Assembly: GCA_936450465.1 (NCBI GenBank)
Contig: OW388296.1
Span: 41,320,023 to 41,384,022, forward strand
Direction of reading: 5' to 3'
DNA length: 64,000 bases
DNA from: Gibbula magus
Lineage: Eukaryota; Mollusca; Gastropoda; Trochida; Trochidae
In this document: positions 12,001 to 25,469 of the stretch, in pieces
Layout: every line of letters begins with the position of its first letter
Numbering within the stretch: position 1 is the stretch's first letter
The notes under the pieces: generated by a model
What the model was told of the DNA's origin: nothing
The model's input: the letters and a program-made list of their open reading frames with translations, nothing else
Database searches by the model: none
Made by a program: the position numbers and the translations under genes

Positions 12001-15000
12001 GGTTTATTTTTAACACCCTTTTCATAAGTTTGATGTTATGAATGTATGTTGGCTGTATTGATTATTATATGCGTCTTTGTCAATATTTTATGTCATTCAA
12101 GGGTTATGCTTTTATTATCTACAAATAGAAATATAGTCGAATAAAGTTAGTTTCTACTGGAGAGGCATTGATACAAGCCCTCTATTTTCCTCCGATCCAT
12201 GTTTATATCACTGTGGAAATGAATAAATATGTAAATCACATTATGATATTGAGTATACATGATGCATATGAAGGAATTAATAACAGGTGTCTTTAAAGCG
12301 CTGTAGTACGACGTTCATTCTAAAATAATGTGCTCTCACAAAAGTGTTACAAATGACTATATAATATCCTGAAACAATAAAATTTAGAGTTTTAAAACTT
12401 ACATGGAATATGACTTATCGGGTTGTGTAAAGATATGTTTTACCCTCTTATGCAACAATATATTGTCAGTGTAGGAAACTTACCTGAAACTTGACCAGAC
12501 ACCAGGGCTGGTAACTTTGAAAACTTACCAGCCCTCTTAAAAGCTGCCAGTCCTACTAAGTGTCACATTTCAGCTCAGCAATAGTGAACAAAAGCAGACA
12601 TGCATCCGGGTTTTCATAAACGTGGACTAATACGTAATACTATCTGAACGCTTTCTGTAAACAAGCTATTTTCTTTCGCTCGCTTTGTTTTTAAATACTA
12701 TACAATATTATGAAAAACCACTGGATGTCACTTTGACATGACCCAGTCATTTATATATCAAGTGTAAATTTTGCAAAACAAGTGGTGCACTTTTCCCTCA
12801 TGTGTTTAATGTAAGTAGAATGACACTTGAAGGATAGGCAATTGCTCTTATGCATATATTCTAGAAACTGAACGGTTTTCATGATGTCTATTATTTTCGC
12901 AGTAAAATTAAACCAAATGATAAAGCTACCTTGTAACCCAAACATAATGATTCCTGACACATGCATTAGATAGAATGTTAATAATAATTGATGAAAATAT
13001 GTGTCATATATTCTCACAAATGCGCATTTGTAGATCACTAGTGCTGTTTCATGCATTCCAAGAAATCATTTGGACCATAATTACAATGATTTTTATTACC
13101 CCTTCAAGCTACGACTTTTTTAAAGTTATTACCTAAACTGCAACATTTTGGGGCATTAAGACAGTTGCGCTGCTTACCATGTTAAATAACGTATGTTAAA
13201 CAACTCTGGGTAATTCCGCTTGGTTACTAAAAATCTAACATTCAAGTTTTATTTCATCTGAAATAATTAGTTTTAATACCAGACATGATTCCGTCGGGCT
13301 GGTTGGGTTTATATTTCACCAGCCCCCAACGAAATTAACCCGTCTCGGGCGTTCGGGCGAGCAGCTGTTTCCTACACTGATATTGTATAACTTTAATAAT
13401 AAATGACAAATTTGAGGAAAAAATAATATGCAAGAAACGTGCTACAGCGTCTTTATCCTTGCTGCTGCAGACAGTATATGCTGACATACATGGTATATCA
13501 ACACTTCAGTGACATTGACCTTTTGACATACATACGATAAAAGTGTGTGGTGAAGTTCTGTAAATGATTAGTTAATAACTGTTAAGTTGAAATTCAATGC
13601 GCGTTCACATGACGTTAACATTATTTCTATAACATTTAATTTCATTGATAAATAATAAATTAAAACGTGAACGTATTATTCACTTACGAGAGCGCTCTCA
13701 GTGCCAGCCGTCTGTGGAGCTGCCATGTGGGTCCATAGGTCGTAAAAGCAATGTCCTTACCACCCTCGGTTAGCTTTTGCACTGGAATTTTAAAATCAAA
13801 TTTATAGAATCATAGTTGTAAAGCGGGTATCAATCCTTATAGTTCCTCGTCCAGAACACAAAACGACACAGGACAAAAGTCCACAATCGCTGGCTAACTC
13901 AGTATATGTTGTAACGGGGCCATGTTCAATAAGCGTTTAAAAGTAATCGCTCAATGAACGATTACTTTTTTACCTCTCTTGAACGCGATTGCTCAATGTA
14001 GCGCTACGTAGCAAAGCGAGCAAACCTCGAGGCATCGCACCGTGTCGTTTAGTAGAGAATGGGCGCTCAATGTAGCGCTCAATGTAGCGCTCAATAAGCG
14101 ATTATAAGCGCTCACTGGTATGGAACAGAGCCCGTGTAATCTGGATGACGTGTTCTTCAGGTTGCCCCATGCTGGCCACTAGATGTCTATTTCTATAAGG
14201 ATCTGGGGTCACTCATCATGCAGTGGATGGTTCAATTCTTGATGGTTCCGATCTGGACGATCTGGACTGGACGATCCCTTGCTCTCACCCTACGTCCCAA
14301 AATGTCCTAGAAATGTTCATCTCTCAAATGGGTCTTTTCACGAGGTGTGTATACATGGCAATCAATGATTGGTCAACTGGTCAAGAACTCAAAATTCAAA
14401 GGGCTCATTCCAATTTTCAATGTTTAAGCATATAAACAAACCAATTTCGATGATACTGTGATATGTGAAATTACATGCCACATACAACAGTTGTTATTTA
14501 TACATCAAGTGTACATACAATGTATTGCCCTTTGCAAAATTAAAGGAATCGCACCATGATAGGTAGTTGCGTCAAAAAAGCCCAGTTAAAGAGAGTTGAT
14601 AAACTGTATTTTCCCGCAAACAACCACATTTTATAATTAGTGACGCTTTTCAGAAGATAGAGAACCTATCATCAAAATAAACTGAAGATAAGTACATTGA
14701 TAAGCGCAAGAAATAGATTTCTCCCGAGCCACCGATTTTGGTCCAGGTGTTTGTGGATGTTTCTTGTGTTATCAGAAGATCATCAGGAATGGTGAAGTAA
14801 CTTACTGGAGTAGAACTGTGGACGTCCGGCAAAATCAACAGACTTCTTCAGGAACGCCTCCTGCACCACCTCCAGACTGTTCAAGAACACAGAGCGCAAT
14901 GGACCTGGAAATGATAAAAGGAAACGCAGTGTCGTTCAATTAAATTCAATTCTTATTCTGTACAGTGTAGGCCATCGGCTCAAACATTAAGTGTACGGTG

Positions 15001-16875
15001 CAAATTAATAGTTTAAAGGTACATCCATTGTGTTGTTGGGGGTCACATATTCCAAACGTTATAAATGGTGTAACTTTATCGAGAAGTACCAACTGTTACC
15101 GAAAAATACCATTTTGATGATAGCCGACTTATTATATTGACGATATGAAGGTAAAAGTAGTGATTTCTGATCGAAAACCGGACAATGCATCGCGTGTGGC
15201 GCGCGCCAATGGATCAAACGTAATTTTGGAATATAATTTATAACAGATAAAATGACAAATTTGGTGTGATAATGTTTAATAGGTCATATAACCACCGTGC
15301 ATGTAAATGGGACGTGTAGTTTCGGTTTCTGCACATACATAATGATGTTACTCGATTTTAATTGGAAACTAGTAATTATGATACATTTGCCGATTGGGGA
15401 TGAATATGCAAGCTAAGTTAATTTATTTGCACTGTAAACAGCACATATGGTGATTCGGGACGTATTAAAGCCGAATAAAATTTTATCAAACACAATGGAT
15501 GCACCTTTAACAGCTTTGATATATTACATGATAAATAAACCTAACTTGCTACATCATCAATATAGTATGTTGACATGAGGATTCATTATAAATTATCTAT
15601 TTATTTTTACAATATGACTTAGGATAATGGTTTGAGTGGTACCGTTTAAATTCTTAACAGTGTACATGACATATGGTGAAGTTAGGAAAATCAGGTGTCG
15701 TATATCTTTGGAATACAAGAACCCCTGACGGGATTCGAACCCCGAACGCACTAACCACTGCGCTATCCCGTCTCTATGTTTACGTGTACATACATCTTGC
15801 ATTCATCGACAATTGTTTTACTGGTTTTGCTAATGAGTTGACTTCTTCTGAGCCATCTTGCGAGGCAGTGTTGTATTATTTATTAAACTGCATTATCATT
15901 TATAAGTACTTACCTAAATCTACGGCCATCACCTCTCCATATTCCTTCACCCATTCCTCAAGTTTCTTATAAAGGGTGACATTACGTAGTGCTAAAAAAA
16001 GTAAAATTGAAAACAAAATATCAGGTGAATACAGGCGAAATATTACAGAGTATGTCAATATATCCTACAAGTTCCCATTTAAATGGAAACGCTACCAATT
16101 TTCAACAGAACCAAAAAACGAAATCCTACCGGATACCGGATCGAGTTTGAATGTCTTTGATAAGCATACGTAAAGAAGTATACACATTCATTCATGAGGG
16201 TATGATAGTTTTTAGTTTTATGTCAGAATGGACAACATGTTTGGTATTTACGATATAAAATAAAGACCATCAAATCGACCAAGGCCTCTGATAAAACCCA
16301 TGATCATTGGCAAAGAGGAAGTGAAAATCTGGGTCGTGTTACACAAAGCAATCGAAGAGTTTCTATCAATCGTAGCTATCGCTTTTAAAAATCGATTGTT
16401 GTGCTAAAATCAATTGCTGGGCTCCGTTCCATAACAGCTAGCGCTTAAATTGCTCATTGATCGCTCAATGTAACGCTCAAGTAGCACTCGAGTAGCGCTT
16501 ATTCTCTCCTGAACGACACGGTGCAAACCTCAAAGTTCGCTCGCTTTGCTAAGTAGCGCTACATTGAGCAATTGCGTTCAAGAGAGGTTTAAAAGTAATC
16601 GCCAATTGAGCGATTACTGTGAAACCTCTCTTGAACACGGCCCAGGTGTTTTGAGGGGCGGCACCCAGGGTTGTATTTTAGGATATGCGGTTTACAATAC
16701 AAATATTACCCAGAAGACTCCCAATAAGAGGCAATCCGGTCGGTCCAGGAGGATATTTATATCTCTTCTTGGTGAGGGTGTACAAAACAGCAGCAACTAT
16801 TCCACCAATCAGAATGGCCCGTACGGTCAGATATTGTGGAATCAGGGGAGATAACCAAGATAGCAAGGTCGCCAT
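3218..16875 (-). CDS. Cytochrome P450, CYP2 clan (CYP1/CYP17-like), ten coding exons, copy A
   Basis: Coding exons, read on the minus strand: 16875-16710, 15991-15914, 14904-14806, 13781-13688, 11698-11543, 11098-10893, 10286-10158, 7398-7294, 5459-5325, 3567-3218. All introns are GT-AG and phases join, giving 505 residues plus stop, a normal microsomal P450 length. An N-terminal membrane anchor (about 10-35) is followed by the hinge PPGPTGLP (42-49), helix-C WxxxR (W134, R138), I-helix AGVDTS (310-315), ExxR as ECLR (367-370), PERF (422-425) and heme loop FSTGKRACIA (442-451) with Cys449 as heme ligand. The last position of the usual FxxGxRxCxG signature is Ala, not Gly. The protein should be a haem monooxygenase on the ER membrane using P450 reductase; the substrate cannot be read from sequence. 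CYP17A- and CYP1-like are both reasonable labels. It pairs head-to-head with copy B at 42304-57533. A likely non-coding first exon lies at 18737 and above. Confidence 0.93.
3636..3705 (-). repeat. tRNA-derived SINE-like fragment
   Basis: The minus strand shows an A-box-like 'gtaaagtggtaagattg' and a B box 'ggttcgaatcc' at tRNA-like spacing. The acceptor stem does not pair, so this is a SINE head or pseudo-tRNA, not a gene. It lies in the last intron of P450 copy A. Confidence 0.55.
3768..4129. mobile_element. MITE family A, TTAA-flanked, inverted termini AGGGGCAGTAGCACG
   Basis: TTAA at 3768-3771 and 4126-4129 flanks a 354 bp unit whose ends are inverted repeats (aggggcagtagcacgttttt versus aagtggcagtagcacgttttt on the opposite strand). 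Related copies: 41918-42284 (full), 54088-54202 (partial), the host copy split by the 11 kb element at about 20745 and 31797, and a diverged copy around 12290-13460. The TTAA target suggests mobilisation by a piggyBac- or Kolobok-type transposase. Confidence 0.8.
4543..5160 (+). repeat. Dispersed repeat (same family as 1548-1840) with internal ~145 bp tandem copies
   Basis: The start ('gggctctgtagctcatcagg') and the end ('catcgggcctttcaggcctg') match the family. The central part, with 'gtgacccctgtgacccc' and 'ttttggaactggagaagaag', recurs about three times with a period near 145 bp. Non-coding; inside the last intron of P450 copy A. Confidence 0.7.
5270..5324 (-). repeat. tRNA-derived SINE-like fragment abutting a splice donor
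   Basis: The minus strand has a B box ('agttcgaatcc') and a weak A-box region ('gtaaacacgtaggtgcctg'). It begins at the donor site of P450 copy A exon 9. No proper acceptor stem, so not a tRNA gene. Confidence 0.45.
6759..7041. mobile_element. MITE with ~70 bp inverted termini CAGGCTGAAGTTAGC
   Basis: Left end 'caggctgaagttagcaag' plus (ttattag)n and 'ttattcgaataatgaat' is repeated inverted at the right end. The 283 bp unit has no ORF. CAG...CTG ends are hAT-like, but I could not find a convincing 8-bp target duplication. Confidence 0.75.
8286..8442. repeat. Near-perfect palindrome (foldback element)
   Basis: 'cctgtttaataacatattta' with flanking bases recurs inverted around 8395-8425. The arms are about 50-60 bp and the centre holds 'actcgctttcgctcg', as at 2316-2439. 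Transcribed as intron RNA, it would form a long hairpin. Confidence 0.75.
8680..9076 (+). pseudogene. Decayed non-LTR retrotransposon 3' end with (TCTG)n tail
   Basis: A frame around 8735-8830 reads LYCSSIHTEDEYHILLVCEDF, the Cys-x-x-Cys...EDExHxLLxC pattern near the C-terminus of CR1/L2-type LINE ORF2 (compare 60325-60865). It is broken by stops and ends in seven 'tgtc' units at about 9046-9075. Confidence 0.55.
9283..10048. repeat. 36-bp tandem array, about 21 copies
   Basis: The unit is 'ttctcatttcattggctga' followed by 'tttatatagtttcggtc'. Copies are nearly identical; two carry 'gttacagtc' and one 'gttacggtc' variants, and a shortened unit sits at about 9767-9785. Because 36 is a multiple of three, several frames stay open (up to 260 codons); these are not genes. 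It lies in intron 7 of P450 copy A. Each unit contains ATTGG (inverted CCAAT) and a TATATA stretch. Confidence 0.95.
11840..11936. mobile_element. MITE family D, short foldback copy
   Basis: The left arm 'ttctcttccaacaggggtta...atttccgatcctac' and right arm 'gtaggatcggaaat...gtggaagagaatgg' are inverted repeats with almost no loop. Longer relatives are at 16999-17429 and 51698-52241. Confidence 0.75.
12290..13460. mobile_element. Diverged MITE family A copy interrupted by a hAT-like insertion
   Basis: The outer ends 'tttaaagcgctgtagtacg' (about 12294) and 'cgtgctacagcgtcttta' (about 13438) are inverted and resemble family A termini. Internal 'gttttaccctct' and 'aataataaatgacaaattt' also resemble the family A body. 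The middle is the separate element at 12467-13379. Confidence 0.5.
12467..13379. mobile_element. Non-autonomous hAT-like element, TIR CAGTGTAGGAAAC
   Basis: Termini CAGTGTAGGAAAC and GTTTCCTACACTG are perfect inverted repeats. 'atattgt' occurs directly on both sides (12460-12466 and 13380-13386), a 7-bp match consistent with a slightly decayed 8-bp hAT duplication. The 913 bp interior has no long ORF. It lies in intron 4 of P450 copy A. Confidence 0.75.
13917..14133. mobile_element. MITE family C, TIR GGGCYNYGTTCCA/GGGCC-GTTCAA
   Basis: It starts 'gggccatgttcaa' and ends 'tggaacagagccc'. Inside are several 'gctcaatgtagcgct' units. It is homologous to 16419-16643 in the opposite orientation and to part of 28402-28523. 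No ORF. Confidence 0.75.
15013..15510. mobile_element. MITE family B, TTAA-flanked, TIR AGGTRCATCCATTGTGTT
   Basis: TTAA at 15013-15016 and 15507-15510 flanks inverted ends 'aggtacatccattgtgtt' and 'aacacaatggatgcacct'. About 490 bp, no ORF. A second full copy in inverse orientation is at 29639-30126; fragments at 19655-19800 and 33686-33880. In intron 2 of P450 copy A. Confidence 0.8.
15718..15778 (-). repeat. tRNA-like sequence (SINE head or pseudo-tRNA)
   Basis: The minus strand reads 'gggatagcgcagtggttag' (A box), a short middle, then 'ggttcgaatcccgtc' (B box). The anticodon arm is too short for a working tRNA. In intron 2 of P450 copy A. Confidence 0.6.
16419..16643. mobile_element. MITE family C, second copy
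   Basis: Ends 'gggctccgttcca' and 'ttgaacacggccc' are inverted. Internal 'cgctcaatgtaacgctc' and 'gaacgacacggtgcaaacc' match 13917-14133 on the opposite strand. Sits in the first coding intron of P450 copy A, 66 bp from the exon 1 donor. Confidence 0.75.
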
Positions 16876-16998
16876 CTTCTGCAAAATGAAGATTTTGAAA
16901 GAGAAACTCTCGCAGATTCGTTTGTGCGTGGAGAAACCTTTGATATCACTTACAACCATCTCAACCGAAAGTTACCAAACTTCCAAATTCTTTTCCCA

Positions 16999-17429
16999 CA
17001 GTGATTTCCGATCCTTGCCTCTGTTTTTTTTGGGCTAAGTTTAGGGGGGGGGGCTCATACGCTGCTTTTTAACCAATGAAAACTCATCTTTCAGCGAATT
17101 GGTTGCTAATTAGCATATGTCCTTCGAATATTCTGATGTAAATAATACAAATGAACTATTTTCGGTATTTGTATCTGATTTGCTCTTCTGTTAATTATCA
17201 TTATTCAATTGTTGTCACCAAATCAAATGGCTTATTTCGAGGAAAGCACATAAAACGGGAAAACGTATTATGACATGTCCTTGGCAAATGTAACTTTTAC
17301 AACGGCCTCGCTGATTGCACAACTAGATTCAGATGCAACCAATCAGATTCCCCCGGCGAATTCAGCCCAATAAGAACAGAGGTTAGACTCGGAAATCTGA
17401 AGGGAGTAATATATGTTGGAAGAGGATGG
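16999..17429. mobile_element. MITE family D, longer copy, with a partial duplicate at 17480-17728
   Basis: The ends carry 'gatttccgatcc' and 'tcggaaatctgaagggagta' in inverted order. The body ('aaccaatgaaaactcatctt', 'attagcatatgtcctt', 'gattgcacaactagattca') matches 51830-52170. Part of the body recurs at 17540-17670, bracketed by direct copies of 'gataaaatcagcttccca' (17483, 17682). It lies in the 5' non-coding intron of P450 copy A. Confidence 0.7.
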
Positions 17430-18736
17430 AACTTCAAAATTTGTAGGCCTAAATTCTACCGACTGCTCTCCTATCTCCCGAAATGATAAAATCAGCTTCC
17501 CACACAAGGCATACCTCGCGCCGGTCTCATACTGTGTCGCTGCTTTTTAACCAATGAAAACTCATCTTTCAGCGACTATGTCGACCGATTGACTTCAAAG
17601 ATTTTAGCATTGATTCTAAAGGGTTTTGCATATGTCCTTCGAATATTCTGATGTAAATAATACAATTGTTCTCTTCCGAAAGGATAAAATCAGCTTCCCA
17701 CGCGAGGCATAACTCGCGCCGGTCTCATCCACTGACTTCATCTAGCCTTGCAGCATTTCCATTACTTTTCCATGCTAGGGAATCAGAGCCTGGTGCACCG
17801 AAGACAGTGCAGTGAAGGAAATGCTACAAGGCTAAAGTTAGCCGGTGACTTTCGTTTCCACAAAAATACCCCGATAGAACGCTCTAGGAAATCCTTTTAT
17901 AAGTCGGCTCATTGAAATGTAATTTATAAACATATAGATATTATCTTAGGCTCATAGATGGACAGGAGAGTAATACCTCTATTTCTCACTATAAGTCATT
18001 CAAACAAACAAATTAATTTTTCTAATCTAAATTGTATTCTTGAACCTAAAAGGATTCAAAATTTCACAAACTTGTGAAACATAAAACAAATATGTCTAAA
18101 TAACCATATGTCATAAAATAAAAGGGTTGGGTCAACAGTTTGGAACAGCCATGGTCTATTTTAGGATGTGCTGCGTCACAGAAACTAGAAGAATTTAATA
18201 ATTACTCTACGTTCATTCCAATCCTGTCACTTTAATGCTTTATGCGTACATGTGTATTCAGTTTATCTAGACTTGCTGAATAAGGCTGCTTTTTTTTCAC
18301 ACAGTCATGGCTAGGATTAAGAAACTAGGGTAGAGTATGGCTTTGTTCGAACATTTCTGAATAGCTTCTGTTTGCTTAGGCTAAACCAAACATCCGCTAC
18401 TGTTCTAGGTCAACCATCAAATTGTCGACAGAAGTGGCTCAACCTTTAAAAATAACCTAAATATTTACTTATTTAACAGCTGATTTCGTTCCGTTTCTTT
18501 AAATGTAATCTTAAAGTTAGGCCTCTACAGGCATTTTAAAGTTTCAATGTTCATACAATTTCTAAAAATCGTTCAGTTGGTCCAATGGCATTAACAATCG
18601 TCACTCAAAAATACATTTCCAATTATTCAAACAAAAACATCCGAATAAACATCGATAAATGTTTTTACATACAAGACTGTATATAACATGAATTGAAGTA
18701 TACATATGTACCTCCGACAAGCGAGTGTTTACTTAC

Positions 18737-18797
18737 GATGTTCGCTGTACTGTCTGTCAGCTGTGCGGGGGGACATTGACATGTCACGTGATCAACC
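18737..18797 (-). promoter_or_regulatory. Predicted core promoter and non-coding exon 1 of P450 copy A
   Basis: On the minus strand, TGATCACGTGAC and TGTCAAT are followed by GCACAGCTGACAGACAG and then a splice donor GTAAGTAAACA at 18736. The same string with the same spacing occurs upstream of copy B (34233-34306). The partner acceptor would be TTTTGCAG at 16879, three bases before the ATG. CACGTG is at 18785-18790, 48 bp from the donor. The conserved block with a donor argues for a transcribed 5' leader exon; the start site itself is not visible and there is no clear TATA box. Confidence 0.7.
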
Positions 18798-19263
18798 TAG
18801 CTCGCGATTAGAACGTCTGTACAATTTAAAATGGACAGATCAATTCGTGGTACTCGGGCTATTTCATGTCGAACTCTTGGTTAGACACTGACCGTACCGT
18901 ATTTCCTCTAATAGGGGCCCTGGCGCTAACTAACAAGTTCGTATCCCGGTAGATGCATTTTTTGTAAATTGTATTCCTCGAACAAGGTCGATTTTAATCA
19001 GACTGAGTTCAAAACAGAAAAAGTATTAAATGTGTCAGAATTATAAGGTTTGATTTTTAAATTATGTCTCTTTTTTTTATTTTTATCTTTTAGTATTAAC
19101 AAATATCATATCAGAGAATGAAAGTGTGAGCGAAGGTGGCGTCCTTTTTTGCAACTAACCAATATAAACCCAAGAATTCATCCCCAGTTTTTAAATACAT
19201 TCAGCAATACTGTGTTGTTGGAGGAGTCACCTTATGTCATTGACATTGCCTTCTGAAATAATA

Positions 19264-19421
<158 letters not shown>

Positions 19422-20295
19422 TGTGCGCACGTGCATTTTGTGTAAACTGGCGATATCACGAGTCAAAGTTGTGAAGCGACAGCTTCGGGCTTTCACCAAA
19501 TGTGTAACTGCGCATGCTCAGACTCATATTGGCCAAGTTTGTCTCGTATTGGCCCAGTTTTTCCCGTATTGGCCCAGTTTCCCCGTATTGGCCCAGTTGT
19601 CGAATCATATGGTCTAGTCCGTAAATGCCGTATACATTCCATAACATTAATAGTTAATTAATAATAGACCATATAACTACTATGCATATATATGGGACGT
19701 GTAATTTCGGTTTCTTCACATGTAAGAGGCTGTTGCTCGACTTTCATTTGAAACAAGTTATTATTATTATTATTTGCCGACTGGGGATTAATATGCAGGT
19801 TGTGAGAATTTACCATGACCGGTAGAATGAACATTTTGCAAAAACATTCAATGGCTTTTTAATTTCAATGAAACTCTGAAAAAGAATATCTCGACAACAG
19901 CGATAATAAGATACGACTGTATGATATCAAGGGTCTTATAAATGTGTATCTTTGGGTTATTATGTGAAATTATTTGTTGAGTTTTTCCCGGTTTTGAGGT
20001 ATTGCTGCACATAACATTGCTTTTGTAGTATTGGAAATAAGGATTTCATAAACAGATGAGTACTAGGTATAGTTTATCGCCGTTTTCAAAGCCGTGAATG
20101 TTGTGTTGTCAAAAATGGGCATAAACGGAATACCATATATAAGTAGTATTTTCACCATTGTACGTTTAGTGGCAACAATTTTAATGTCAAGCGGAGATGT
20201 AAATGTTTGATAACTTTGCACAATTTCTTATAAAAGCTCGTTAAATTATAAATACTGTAGAACACGGATATAGCGAACACTGTCCCTTTTCTTTT

Positions 20296-20460
20296 TTAAG
20301 AAACGTTTCTTATCAACGTTGTTAAACGTTTCCTAAAAACGTTTTAAAAATGTTTCGGTGCCCAAAAATGGAAACGTGTTTATGTAAAACGTTGGTGCAA
20401 CGTTTCAGAAACGTTTTGATAATGTTCATAATCGAAACCGTTAATTAAACGTTTTTAGGA
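20296..20460. repeat. Cluster of AACGTTT motifs
   Basis: About ten AACGTTT/AAACGTT motifs in 165 bp ('aaacgtttcttatcaacgtt', 'aaacgttggtgcaacgtttc'). A TA-family fragment 'gtagaacacggatatagcga' (compare 39708) sits just before it. No coding content; probably a decayed element. Confidence 0.55.
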
Positions 20461-22446
20461 CATTACAAAGAAAATTCAGTCATGAATTAAAATACTAATG
20501 ATACAATTGCAATCATTCATTGTTTATGGAAACTATTATTCAAAATCATACGTTTTGAGATTTATTTTTTCTGTGTTTTGGTATGGCATGTTATTGCTTT
20601 TAATTTTTTTTTATTCTACAGTTGATTACCATTCAATCACTGTTAAATAATTATAAAACCGTTATGTGTCTTAGACATACATCAATGTGTATAGGTCTAT
20701 CTACGGTACAGTCTGTATTTCAGCTAATCAAAACAAACACTTATGAATTTTATTTTTTTCAAATTTCCCATTTATAATGATAGTTTATGTCATTTATATT
20801 TACTCATTACACAAACCACAGGACCAAAACCAGTGGAATCCAATTTCCGGATACCTGGCGGATTCTCCCGTATCCTTACCCATTTGGTATCCGGGAATCC
20901 GGAAAAATATTCTCTCCCGTATACCAGATCCGCCCATATTCTCCCGGAAATTTTTCCGGAAAGTATGTTTCTAAGAATACTGGAATCCGGAGATTATACT
21001 TTTCCATATCCCAGATCCGTGTGTCTTCTCCTGGAAATATTTCCGGAAAGTATGTTTCTAAGAATACTGGAATCCGGACAGAATATCTTATCCGGATTCC
21101 CTTCTATTATTAGGAATAGACAAGTTATTGGGTAATATAACCGTCTTATGTTGAAAAAGTGTTCACATTATTTTATGATAATTATAATGATAATAATAAT
21201 TTATTACTATGTCATGCTGTTGCAATAAACTATATATACACAGCTTTACGCTACACATATAATAAAAACATTGCCTACTAGAGTCTATAAGACACAACTT
21301 TTACCTTATTGAACAACAGAAATACATAAATTAAAATGTTATATGGATATACATACATAAAGGCTAATACTTCTTGCATACCTTTCACCCAACTCACTCA
21401 ATCTGATGCAGTGACTCATAGAGACTGTCGCATTGATTCACCCTAAAAGATGTTAACTGATTCACCGACCTTCATACAGACTCATAATAAACTCTCCAAA
21501 ACATTCAAACACACAATCTGACACTCCCTCATACATATCTCCACTCAGACCGACACACACAGACTCACCAACATATGATATTGTGCAAGGTACCAAAACC
21601 AATAAAATTTATGAAACGAAGTCCATTTTATAATGAAACTGGTTTCAGGGACATCAAGTATCATACACTGACACATACAGAATGACATACCTTCAGAATA
21701 AATTAAGGGAGACAACTCTGTCCCCGCACCTCACTGCATGCTGCTGATGTTTTTGTTCACAAACTTGTCTCATGTGTTTACATTAAACAGCATTTATATA
21801 TATCAATATTTCATATCAATGTTTGTTACAATAGAATAGAGGGAGTATATTTATAATTGTTAAGTTTGTTCTTGCGTTATTTGCCGTACAAGGTATGTGC
21901 AATATTCTGGTCATCACCTATCGGCTAATTAACACCTTGACTAATTGGATGTAAACAATTAATGTCTCGCTGTGGCAACAGGTGGGAGCAACTTCTGTTG
22001 CTTTAAATAGCTTATTTCCTTTTATCCTTTACTTTCACATGTTGTATATATATGCGATACATTTTTAACAGTGTCTTATTGGCCAACTAATGGCTGTTTG
22101 TTAAGCATATTTTAGTTTGTTTATGCATTTTACAATATAATTGTCTCAATGATAGAAGACTAGGAACTTGCCATTGATGACACAACGAGTAGAAATGAAC
22201 AAATCACAAACATAGATGTAATGTAAAAAAAATAATGATTTTATTAAAATACATATTTTAAAAAATAAACCATAAAGTGGATTTTTTTTATATTAATCAT
22301 CAAATCAATAACAAATTGATATAATTAGAGCATTTCATTCAGTATGTATATATGGTATATCAATATACAATAGAGGCATTGCCAATTTATTATGACACAA
22401 TGCGACACACGTCCATAACTTCACATCTCACACTCTCACATCTAAT

Positions 22447-22792
22447 TTGGACATTGGTATTAGCCTCATAAACAAATTCTGCGTAGAGGTCATGAGGCAA
22501 TATGGCAAAGAATTCATCACACCCAACACGCACCTGCATTGCCACATACAAGAATCTATTGAGAACTTTGGCTCAGGTTATGGCTTTTGGCTGTTTAGTT
22601 TTGAGAGATACAACGGACTGCTTTCAGAACATGAATGATTTGCCAGTGAAGTTGATGCGAAAATTTAATATGTTTTCGACTTTCCATTTAGATTCAGTTA
22701 ATGAACTTTTTCAAGATAAATATCTCAAACTTTCAGAAATGAGGTCAAAGAGCTCTGAATCATCTACACACGTGTCAAAGTATTCAGATTGA
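22447..22792 (+). pseudogene. EnSpm/CACTA-type transposase fragment, frameshifted
   Basis: The first frame (22447-22638) includes TPNTHLHCHI and FWLFSFERYNGLLSE. The next frame (from about 22620) continues with DLPVKLMRKFN. This His/Cys and FERYNG pattern is typical of the C-terminal part of Tnp2-like transposases next to the DUF4218-type region. One frameshift near 22625-22635 breaks it, and no upstream catalytic part is visible. It sits inside the 11 kb element, in the same direction as its left arm, and is probably what is left of its own transposase. Transposition in its present form would need another copy. Confidence 0.65.
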
Positions 22793-22799
22793 ACTAACA

Positions 22800-25405
<2,606 letters not shown>

Positions 25406-25469
25406 CACATACATACTGTTATAGGGTAGGGAAGGGGATGACGGAAGGGGAAGGGGATGACGGAAGGGG

